Assembly (NCBI GenBank): GCA_964549635.1
Contig: CAZJVJ010000020.1
Location: 1-13,985 of the forward strand
DNA from: VGNY01 sp964549635
Lineage (GTDB): Bacteria > Chloroflexota > Dehalococcoidia > GIF9 > UBA5629
Reading direction: 5' to 3'
DNA length: 13,985 nucleotides
The notes under the pieces are model-generated. The model saw only the letters and a program-made list of their open reading frames with translations. It searched no databases and was not told where the DNA came from. How positions within the stretch are numbered: the stretch's first letter is position 1; each line of letters opens with the position of its first letter. Positions 1 through 6,450 of this stretch are shown piece after piece. A program made the position numbers and the translations under genes.

Positions 1-41
1 TATGAGAAAGCCGTGGCTTAAATGTTTTTTTGGTGCCGGAA

Positions 42-99
42 TGTAGCGCCGGGCTTTAGCCTCGCGATAACAGCGGCGATCTGGAAAAGCCGCACTACA
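42..99 (+). repeat. Dispersed cloverleaf-like repeat, copy A
   Basis: This 58-bp element begins TGTAGCGC and ends GCACTACA, which form near-perfect terminal inverted repeats. Inside are two potential hairpins: one around GGCTTTAGCC (about 48-65, some mismatches) and one with GCGGC/GCCGC arms (73-77 with 89-93). The same layout recurs at 169-221, 3937-4003 and 6299-6363. It has no coding capacity. I infer a MITE-like or REP-like non-autonomous element. No target-site duplication is visible at its edges. Confidence 0.7.
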
Positions 100-125
100 C
101 TCTGGAATGACATCAGCCCGTGTTG

Positions 126-155
126 TTGACATTTCAAGCGGATTGTGGACATAAT
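126..155 (+). promoter_or_regulatory. Predicted sigma70-type promoter for the hybrid kinase
   Basis: A perfect TTGACA (126-131) is followed after 18 bp by CATAAT (150-155), which matches five of six positions of the -10 consensus. Transcription would start near 162, giving a leader of about 115 nt before the ATG at 279. That leader would contain all of repeat copy B. The promoter lies between copies A and B and overlaps neither. Confidence 0.5.
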
Positions 156-168
156 GTCTGTATATTGA

Positions 169-221
169 TGTAGGGCGAGGCTTTAGCCTCGCCTCAGCTG
201 ACCTTAAAAGGTGGCACTACA
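169..221 (+). repeat. Dispersed cloverleaf-like repeat, copy B
   Basis: This 53-bp copy starts TGTAG and ends CTACA. It holds two perfect hairpins: GGCGAGGCT-TT-AGCCTCGCC (174-193, 9-bp stem) and ACCTT-AA-AAGGT (201-212, 5-bp stem). With the ends paired, the element would fold into a three-way junction. It is the cleanest copy for secondary structure. It lies between the predicted promoter (126-155) and the kinase start, so it is probably transcribed as part of the leader. Confidence 0.75.
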
Positions 222-278
222 GTAGATTATATGCCTGACCCGCTCAACGGGGATTAAGCATATGAAAGGGGGTTCGGA

Positions 279-3200
279 ATGGAAGGTGGGACGAAAGCCA
301 AAGGCTCAGCCGCCCGGCGTTCCGGGGCTAAAGGTGCTGGCCCAGCCAGGTCTGAAGGTCCGGGCGGTGCTTCCCAAGGCCAGGATAGAAGCTCAGGTAT
401 TGAGTTAGCGGAAATTAGCTTTACCCGCATGCTTGAGAGGCTTAAGCCGCATGACCACCTCTGTCTTATCTATGAATCACCGAAGGAGTGGCGGGCGGCT
501 GTTGTGACCTTTATAGCCATCGGACTGAGGTGCGGCGAGAAATGTATCTACATTGCGGATACCAGTACCGGCGACGAAATCCGCAGATACCTCATAGAGG
601 AAGGGATAGATGTGGCTTCGGCGGAGAAATCAGGGCAGCTTTCGTTGCTGCACCAGACCGAAACATATACCCGGGAAGGCTCCTTCGACCCTGACAGGAT
701 GATTGCCCTGCTCATCTCGGAGACGGAAAAAGCCGTTGCCGGGGGCTATCGGGCGCTTCGAGTTACCGGTGAGATGACCTGGATGCTCCGTGGCTTCCCA
801 GGCTCGGAAAGGCTGGTGGAATATGAGGCAAAGCTAAACAAGGATTTATTTCCCAGATATCCCTGCCTTGCCATCTGCCAGTATGACCGCTGGAAGTTCG
901 ACCCTGAAATAATCAAGGGCGTGGTTATGACCCATCCTCTACTTATCAAGGGCAACCAGGTCTATAGGAACTTCTACTACATCCCGCCTGAAGAGTTTCT
1001 CAGTCGAAAGCACGCTGAGGTCGAAGTCCAGCACTGGTTGAACAGTCTTGAGCGGGAACGGCAGGTGCAGATGAGACTGCGCCAGAGCGAGGAGAGGTAC
1101 CGGACATTGACCGAGCAGTCTGTTATGGGGATACTTGTAGTCCAGGACTTCCGCATCGTCTTCGCCAACGATACCTATAGTAAGATATCGGGGTATAGCA
1201 TCGATGAGCTGCTGTCACTGCCGCCAGAAAAGGTGCAGGCGTTGGTACATCCCGAGGATATGGCGTTGGTCTGGGGACGCTATCGTGATAGGCTGGCTGG
1301 CAAGCCGGTGCCTTCCCATTATGAGTATCGGGGCGTACGCAAGGACGGGTCAGTGATATGGGTGGAGATGCATGCCAGCCGCATCGAGTGGGACGGTAAG
1401 CCAGCCGTCCAGGCAGCTATCATAGACGTCACCGAAAGAAAGCAGGCGCAGGAGGCACTTAGAGAATCAGAGGAGAGGTACCGCTCACTGGTGCAGGCTG
1501 CCAATGAAAGCATCGCTGTGGTGCAGGATGGCATAATCAAACTGGCTAATCCAAAGGCAGTCGAGATTACAGGCTATTCCATTGATGAATTGAAGTCCAT
1601 TAACGTGTTCGCTCTCGTTCACCCCGAGGACCGGGACAGGCTTATGGAATATCATGCACGGAGAATGAGAGGCGAAGAGGCACCTTCTTTATACCAGTTT
1701 AAATGTATCGACAAGGCGGGCTGTGTTAAATGGCTGCAGAGAAGTGCCACTACAATTGCCTGGGAGGGCAGGCCCGCTGCCCTGGTAATCGATACCGATA
1801 TTACTGAGCAGAAGCGGGCCGAGGCGAAGCTGCAGCACCTAAACCAGGTGCTTCAGGCTATCCGCAACATCAACCAGCTTATTGCCAGGAGCACCGACCG
1901 TGACAGTATGCTCAGAGGGGCCTGCAGGACATTTGTCCAGACCCGTGGTTACAACTGGGCCTGGATTGCACTGCTTGATGAGTCCGGCAAGCTGATAACT
2001 GCGGCTCAAGCCGGGCACGGAAAGGGCTTCCGGCAGGTAGTGGAGCGGCTTAAGCGCGGCGAAGTGCCCTACTGCGTCAGGCAGGCGCTGGACAAAACAG
2101 GCGTCACAATAGTACAGGACACGCCGTCGCAGTGTGGTGATTGTCCAGTGAAAGAAGAACACCCTGGTGGATGTGCCATGAGCGTCAGGCTGGAACACGG
2201 CGGGAAAGTCTACGGCGTGATGACTGTCTGCCTTCCGACCGGTACGCCTGTGGAGAAGGAGGAGCTGGAACTGCTTGAGGAAGCTGCCGGCGACATCGCC
2301 TTCGGCCTGACCAAGATGGAACTAGAAGAGGCACTGCGGAAATCAGAGGAAAAATACCGTCGTATGGTCGAGACCATAAACGATATAATATTCTCAATAG
2401 ATACGGAGGGCAATCTCACCTACATCAGCCCGGTGATAGAGCGATTGGGTGGCTACAAACCGGATGAGCTTATAGGCAGGCATTTTTCCAGCTTTGTCCA
2501 TCCGGATGATTTCCCCGGGCTGGAAGCCAGCTTTGTGAGGACTCTGGAGGGCAAGCTTGAGCCTTACGAATACCGGGTTTTTGTTAAGAATGGCGATGTG
2601 CGGTATGTGCGCAGCTTCAGCAGTCTAACCATTGACGACGAGGGTCGAGTGGTGGGCCTGACGGGAGTCTTGTCCGATATNNNNNNNNNNNNNNNNNNNN
2701 NNNNNNNNNNNNNNNNNNNNNNNNNNNNNNNNNNNNNNNNNNNNNNNNNNNNNNNNNNNNNNNNNNNNNNNNNNNNNNNNACCGAGCGCAAGCGGCTGGA
2801 GGAGGAGAAAAGGCAGATAGAGCTTAAGGCCCAAATTGCCAGCCGCTTGGCTTCGGTCGGTGAGATGACCGCCGGCGTTGCCCACGAGATAAATAACCCG
2901 CTCACCGGCATCATCGGTTACGCCCAGTTGCTTATGGATAGAAAGGACATTCCCCTTGATGCCAAAAGGGACCTCGCGGCTATAAACGAGGGCGCCCAGC
3001 GGGTGGCCGGCATCGTGAAGCGGCTGCTGACCTTCTCCCGTCAGGTCAAGCCGGAACGGAGGCTGGTTGACATCAACGAGATTATAGAGAGCACGCTGCT
3101 GCTTCGCGACTATCATCTGAGGACAAACAACATAAACGTTATCACAAAGCTCGACCCACATCTGCCTGAAACCATAGCTGACCCGGGACAAATACAGCAA

Positions 3201-3941
3201 GTGCTGCTCAATCTAATCGTCAATGCTGAGACTGAGATGAAGCTGGCCCACGGCGGGGGCAAGCTCACCATAACTACCCGAAAATGCGATGGCAATATAG
3301 AGATACGCGTTAAAGACAATGGTCCCGGTATAAAGCCGGAGATTATGGACAGGATCTTCGACCCCTTCTTCACCACCAGGGAGGTGGGTGAGGGCACCGG
3401 CCTGGGGCTGAGCCTGTGCTACGGCATAGTGAAGGAACATAAGGGGAACATATACGCTGAAAGCAAGCCGGGTGAGGGTGCTACCTTTATCGTGGAGCTT
3501 CCCATCATTACCGCGGTTGAAGTGCCAAAGCCGGCAGAGCCAGTTGTGGAGCAGACTGAGAAACAGGCCAGAGCCAGGATACTGGTGGTGGACGATGAGA
3601 AAGTAATCACCGAGCTGGTAAAACGGGTGCTGGATGGGGAGGGTTATGAGGTGGATACCGCAAATAACGCCGCTGAGGCTCTGAAGATGATTGAGGGTGG
3701 GAGATACCACCTCATACTTCTGGATGTCAAGATGCCGGGCATGGACGGCGTTGAATTATACCAACGCATTAAAGATATAGCCAGGTCACTGGCCCGGAGG
3801 GTGGTCTTCATCACCGGCGACGTTATGGGTGCAGATACTGAGAGGTTCCTCTCAGAGGCCAGGGCGGCACGCTTGGACAAGCCCTTCAGCGCCGAGCAGT
3901 TGCGGATGGCGGTAAGGAGCGCCTTGAGGGCAAATATGTAG
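279..3941 (+). CDS. MEDS/PAS/GAF multi-sensor hybrid histidine kinase with C-terminal receiver
   Basis: This is a predicted soluble sensor kinase; no membrane segment is evident. Domains in order, counting gap residues: MEDS (about 48-243, with HDHLCLIYE near its start), PAS1 (about 273-393), PAS2 (about 400-515), GAF (about 520-680, with a cysteine cluster QCGDCP), PAS3 (about 692-801), then the assembly gap. Next come HisKA with VAHEINNP (phospho-acceptor H869), an HATPase domain with DNGPGI and GTGLGLSL, and a receiver with VVDDE, phospho-acceptor D1149 in LLDVKMPG and the LDKPF lysine. MEDS domains are known from DcmR-type sensors of one-carbon metabolism, but the ligand here is unknown. 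No DNA-binding output is fused, so signalling probably passes to a separate partner. The start is supported by AAAGGGGG (265-272), 6 nt upstream. The stop codon lies inside repeat copy C. The gap makes the true protein length uncertain. Confidence 0.93.
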   Translation: MEGGTKAKGSAARRSGAKGAGPARSEGPGGASQGQDRSSGIELAEISFTRMLERLKPHDHLCLIYESPKEWRAAVVTFIAIGLRCGEKCIYIADTSTGDEIRRYLIEEGIDVASAEKSGQLSLLHQTETYTREGSFDPDRMIALLISETEKAVAGGYRALRVTGEMTWMLRGFPGSERLVEYEAKLNKDLFPRYPCLAICQYDRWKFDPEIIKGVVMTHPLLIKGNQVYRNFYYIPPEEFLSRKHAEVEVQHWLNSLERERQVQMRLRQSEERYRTLTEQSVMGILVVQDFRIVFANDTYSKISGYSIDELLSLPPEKVQALVHPEDMALVWGRYRDRLAGKPVPSHYEYRGVRKDGSVIWVEMHASRIEWDGKPAVQAAIIDVTERKQAQEALRESEERYRSLVQAANESIAVVQDGIIKLANPKAVEITGYSIDELKSINVFALVHPEDRDRLMEYHARRMRGEEAPSLYQFKCIDKAGCVKWLQRSATTIAWEGRPAALVIDTDITEQKRAEAKLQHLNQVLQAIRNINQLIARSTDRDSMLRGACRTFVQTRGYNWAWIALLDESGKLITAAQAGHGKGFRQVVERLKRGEVPYCVRQALDKTGVTIVQDTPSQCGDCPVKEEHPGGCAMSVRLEHGGKVYGVMTVCLPTGTPVEKEELELLEEAAGDIAFGLTKMELEEALRKSEEKYRRMVETINDIIFSIDTEGNLTYISPVIERLGGYKPDELIGRHFSSFVHPDDFPGLEASFVRTLEGKLEPYEYRVFVKNGDVRYVRSFSSLTIDDEGRVVGLTGVLSDXXXXXXXXXXXXXXXXXXXXXXXXXXXXXXXXXXTERKRLEEEKRQIELKAQIASRLASVGEMTAGVAHEINNPLTGIIGYAQLLMDRKDIPLDAKRDLAAINEGAQRVAGIVKRLLTFSRQVKPERRLVDINEIIESTLLLRDYHLRTNNINVITKLDPHLPETIADPGQIQQVLLNLIVNAETEMKLAHGGGKLTITTRKCDGNIEIRVKDNGPGIKPEIMDRIFDPFFTTREVGEGTGLGLSLCYGIVKEHKGNIYAESKPGEGATFIVELPIITAVEVPKPAEPVVEQTEKQARARILVVDDEKVITELVKRVLDGEGYEVDTANNAAEALKMIEGGRYHLILLDVKMPGMDGVELYQRIKDIARSLARRVVFITGDVMGADTERFLSEARAARLDKPFSAEQLRMAVRSALRANM
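2681..2780. other. Assembly gap of 100 N inside the kinase gene
   Basis: Exactly 100 N, a conventional placeholder for a gap of unknown size, interrupts the kinase. The left flank ends ...LSD plus AT, and the right flank starts ACC GAG CGC AAG (TERK). PAS domains commonly end in DITERK, so the two flanks would join with one missing base (ATN = Ile) and restore a normal PAS C-terminal motif in frame. The real gap may be a single base, or it may hide whole extra PAS repeats. Confidence 0.97.
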
Positions 3942-4003
3942 TGCCAGCCGTTTAGTGCAGGGCTTTAGCCTTGCCTTAGGCGACACCGAAGGGTCACACT
4001 GAA
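3937..4003 (+). repeat. Dispersed cloverleaf-like repeat, copy C (one end degraded)
   Basis: The copy starts with TGTAGTGC (3937-3944) and contains the hairpin GCAGGGCT-TT-AGCCTTGC (3957-3974, one G-U pair). A second, imperfect GACACC..GGGTC hairpin follows (3982-3995). The right end, CACACTGAA, is a decayed form of the GCACTACA end. The element fills the junction between the convergent kinase and glycosyltransferase genes. Its TAG (3939-3941) is the kinase stop codon. Its hairpins lack a T-run, so it is not a classical intrinsic terminator. Confidence 0.65.
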
Positions 4004-4007
4004 GCGG

Positions 4008-5216
4008 TCAGGCTTTCAGCAGACGGTTGTATTCCTGGAGTACCCTGTCGGCGATGGTCTTCCAGCTGAATTTCGCTATAGCTTCACGCCTGATTTTCCA
4101 ATCCTGCGTTTTTGCCTGGTCGGAAAGGAGTCCTGATATGGCATCAGCCAGTTCAGGCGGTGAATTATCGTTGACTATGCGTCCCAATTGGTTACTGCGT
4201 ATAATCTGGCGCATGCCGCCCACATCTGTAGCCACTATCGGTGTGCCACAGGCCAGGGATTCCAGGGCAACCATGCCAAAGCTTTCGTAATAGGAGGGGA
4301 TAACGCAGACATCGGCAGCGCTATAATATAGCGGCAGCTTTTCCTGGGATACAGAGCCGGCAAAGGTGATTCTGTCATCAATGCCCAGCTCTCGCGCTGT
4401 ATTCTGCAATACCTGTAGCTGGTGGCGACTATATTCGTCACCGCCGACAATCAAAAGCTGCGGTCTCTCTCCACCGTTCAGGTATGTCAGTGCCCTCAGT
4501 AGTCTATCAAGCCCTTTAAGAGGTTCGATTCTGCCCACAAATAAAATGACCTTCCGGTGGTTCAGCTTGAGCACCTTCCGTGCTATTTCCTTATCCAAAG
4601 GCCGGAAGAGGTCGAGGTTGACGCCGCAGGGGATAACGGTGACTTTCTGCGGGGTAGCATCGTAGTGCCTGATGAGTTCTGTCTTTTCACGATGTGTAGA
4701 CGCGACAATTAGGTCGCAGCTGGCGACTATTTCCCGCTCGCTTTCTATGCGCAGCTCGGTCTCATCCTCTCCTATGCCGATGCAGTTTTTGACGGCACCC
4801 AGGGTATGGAACATCACAACGTGAGGGACGCGCCACCAGCCCTGTAACTGTTTGCCCACCAGGCTAGATAGCCAGTAATGGCTGTGTATCAGGTCATAGC
4901 GTGTACTATCGGACTTCCTGAAATTTTCCACGCCGCACATAAAATTATGAAGGCAGGTATAGAGGGCTACCTTGGGCATCTCCTCGTTACCGCCGGCTTC
5001 CAGGTGGATTAGCCTGACATTTTTGCCCAGGCTTATTATAGGCTCGTGCGGTTGCTGGTGCTCCCTGGTGTAAATGTCCACTGCATACCCCCTTTTTGCC
5101 AGTTCCCGCGCCAGCTCGCGAATATAGACGTTCATCCCCCCGGTATCCCTGCCCCCCAGCATGCCGAGGGGACAGCTGTGGACACTGAGCATGGCTATTT
5201 TCATCTGTTGCGGCAT
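4008..5216 (-). CDS. GT4-family glycosyltransferase, MshA/sucrose-phosphate-synthase-like
   Basis: The 402-residue protein has the two-Rossmann GT-B layout of family 4 retaining glycosyltransferases. The N-terminal domain has HSCPLGMLGGRDTGGMNVY (about 13-31), with the donor/acceptor loop GGMNVY typical of MshA-like enzymes, and the motif DLIHSHYWLS. The C-terminal domain has LFVGRIEPLKGLDRLL and the EX7E nucleotide-sugar motif ESFGMVALE (E311, E319). It would transfer a sugar from a nucleotide donor in the cytoplasm; donor and acceptor cannot be told from the sequence. It resembles mycothiol MshA, but no other mycothiol gene is present, so I do not use that name. It starts 7 nt after the stop of the upstream GNAT-type gene, so the two are probably cotranscribed. 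M5 is a possible alternative start; an AGGA (5227-5230) slightly favours the first ATG. Confidence 0.9.
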   Translation of the reverse strand: MPQQMKIAMLSVHSCPLGMLGGRDTGGMNVYIRELARELAKRGYAVDIYTREHQQPHEPIISLGKNVRLIHLEAGGNEEMPKVALYTCLHNFMCGVENFRKSDSTRYDLIHSHYWLSSLVGKQLQGWWRVPHVVMFHTLGAVKNCIGIGEDETELRIESEREIVASCDLIVASTHREKTELIRHYDATPQKVTVIPCGVNLDLFRPLDKEIARKVLKLNHRKVILFVGRIEPLKGLDRLLRALTYLNGGERPQLLIVGGDEYSRHQLQVLQNTARELGIDDRITFAGSVSQEKLPLYYSAADVCVIPSYYESFGMVALESLACGTPIVATDVGGMRQIIRSNQLGRIVNDNSPPELADAISGLLSDQAKTQDWKIRREAIAKFSWKTIADRVLQEYNRLLKA

Positions 5217-5223
5217 GACAGGG

Positions 5224-6201
5224 TTATCCTGCGTATTTTAACTGACACCTGTACAGCGGCAGTTCATGTCCGCCCAGGTGGTACTTATACGCTTCACCTC
5301 CCTTCAGGAAATCGAAGCGTTTTTTGCCCCTTTCAATGCTTTCCTTGATACACAGAGCCTTTGAGATAAAGCCCACACTCAACCACCGGTAACTGAGGTC
5401 GTAGCCGCTGTTATACAAGTATACCGTGTCTTGATATTCAAAGCACATGGTGGCAGCCACCGGTGAACCGTTAAGCTCGAGAAAATTCAACTTTAGAAGT
5501 CCCTCCGCCGCCATAATATTTGCCACCGCCCTGAAAAAGGACTCGATTTTCGGCGTCAAAAAAGCTGCCTTATCCTGGCGGCTGCCCCGAAACAGCTTTA
5601 GAAAGACGTCGAGGTCCTGACTATTTGCCTCCGTGCTGGTGCGGTAATGTAGCTCACCCTCTTCATCCAACCGCCTCATTTTTCGTTTCAACTCGTGTCG
5701 TTGCTTGCCCGTCAGCATCTGGAGGTATTCGTCCCAGGTATCGGGCAAATCGAGCTCCACGGTAACATCTTCTGTGGCACATTCAGCGTGCCATCCCAGT
5801 CCCTGAGCTGCGCTTATAAGGCTGGTGATTACTGAAGAGTCAGGCCTCAGAGGTGCCAGGTCAAGCTGGCTGATGTTTTCAGCGATTAGACTTTGCAGTA
5901 GCCGGCGAAAAAAAGTCTGCTCGGCGCCGGGCTCTATTATGAAGTCCAGATAATCGCAGACATCGCTGCTGCCGATAAAGTAAGCTGTATCACCCCTTAC
6001 CAGGAGCGGTGCAATGCCAGCGGTCCTGCCCCGGTATCTTAAGGCACCCAGCCACAGCCTGGCGCCGGAGCCGAAGTGTTGCCACCAGATTTTTGACCAT
6101 TCCGGGGACGAGAAGATTGGGCACGCCGGCGAATGGTGTTGGATATCTTTCCACGGGTGGTGTATAGAGTCGAAGCTTTCCAAAGTAAATTCTTTGTCCA
6201 T
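5224..6201 (-). CDS. BioF2/CelD-like GNAT-family acyltransferase
   Basis: The 325-residue protein fits the CelD/BioF2-like GNAT family (Acetyltransf_6). It has an N-terminal half with FSSPEWSKIWWQHFG and APLLV, and a C-terminal GNAT fold (about 160-295). The latter includes KQRHELKRKMRRL, GSPVAATMCFEY, YNSGYD and FDFLKGGEAYKYHLG. Members of this family and the related FemAB group attach acyl or aminoacyl groups to polysaccharide or cell-surface precursors; the substrate here is unknown. It is the first gene of a pair with the GT4 glycosyltransferase, suggesting a joint role in making a surface glycoconjugate or glycolipid. No signal peptide or membrane segment is seen. A TATAAT box lies 47 nt upstream. 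The ribosome binding site is weak (AGGTTGGG). Confidence 0.85.
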   Translation of the reverse strand: MDKEFTLESFDSIHHPWKDIQHHSPACPIFSSPEWSKIWWQHFGSGARLWLGALRYRGRTAGIAPLLVRGDTAYFIGSSDVCDYLDFIIEPGAEQTFFRRLLQSLIAENISQLDLAPLRPDSSVITSLISAAQGLGWHAECATEDVTVELDLPDTWDEYLQMLTGKQRHELKRKMRRLDEEGELHYRTSTEANSQDLDVFLKLFRGSRQDKAAFLTPKIESFFRAVANIMAAEGLLKLNFLELNGSPVAATMCFEYQDTVYLYNSGYDLSYRWLSVGFISKALCIKESIERGKKRFDFLKGGEAYKYHLGGHELPLYRCQLKYAG

Positions 6202-6247
6202 AAACCCAACCTGAAGGTCGAGGGTGAAGCGAGTTGTCCGATTGTGT

Positions 6248-6253
6248 ATTATA
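6248..6253 (-). promoter_or_regulatory. Predicted -10 box for the GNAT-glycosyltransferase operon
   Basis: A perfect TATAAT is read on the minus strand, which places the transcription start near 6241 and gives a leader of about 40 nt. The -35 region is poor: the best candidate is TTGGAA at a 19-bp spacing. The call therefore rests mainly on the -10 box and its position. Confidence 0.4.
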
Positions 6254-6298
6254 GCTTGAGTTGTGTGGTGAATTCCAACCGCCGTTTCGTGCCACCGA

Positions 6299-6363
6299 TG
6301 TAGTGCGGCCCTTCAGGGTCGCCTGGTGGGGGTCAGGGGGCGAGGCTAAAGACTCGCACTACA
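6299..6363 (-). repeat. Dispersed cloverleaf-like repeat, copy D (inverted orientation)
   Basis: This 65-bp copy has perfect 9-bp terminal inverted repeats, TGTAGTGCG (6299-6307) and CGCACTACA (6355-6363). Read on the minus strand it has the same order as the other copies: a CTTTAG hairpin with GCGAG/CTCGC arms (6340-6357), then a GACCCTGAAGGGCC hairpin (6307-6320). It lies between the divergent promoters of the GNAT operon and the oxidoreductase gene without overlapping the predicted -10 or -35 boxes. Confidence 0.8.
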
Positions 6364-6378
6364 TGCCGGCACCGCAGA

Positions 6379-6407
6379 TTGATGCCTGCGCATAAATGTG
6401 TTAGATT
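6379..6407 (+). promoter_or_regulatory. Predicted promoter for the flavin oxidoreductase
   Basis: TTGATG (6379-6384) and TAGATT (6402-6407) are separated by 17 bp, and each matches four of six consensus positions. Transcription would start near 6414 and give a leader of about 37 nt before the ATG at 6451. This is incompatible with translation starting at the upstream in-frame TTG at 6379 or ATG at 6382. Confidence 0.35.
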
Positions 6408-6450
6408 AGACAGACCTGTGATGGACTATGATACGAAAGGAGCTCCGGAG

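Noticed and set aside
2625..3710. Long open frames on the minus strand opposite the kinase (for example 2625-3200 and 3213-3710).
   Set aside because: They are antisense to well-conserved PAS, HisKA, HATPase and receiver motifs, show no recognisable domain, and one of them passes through the N gap.
42..4003. A composite transposon carrying the kinase between repeat copies A/B and C.
   Set aside because: No transposase is present, copies A, B and C differ in sequence and C is decayed, and a fourth copy lies outside. Independent insertions are simpler.
4008..5216. Naming the glycosyltransferase MshA (mycothiol synthesis).
   Set aside because: The N-terminal motif is shared by several GT4 groups and no other mycothiol gene is in the window.
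6379..6450. An in-frame N-terminal extension of the oxidoreductase starting at TTG 6379, ATG 6382 or ATG 6421.
   Set aside because: None has a ribosome binding site, the extension overlaps the predicted promoter, and AAGGAG at 6437-6442 fits ATG 6451, right before the conserved FMN-barrel start.
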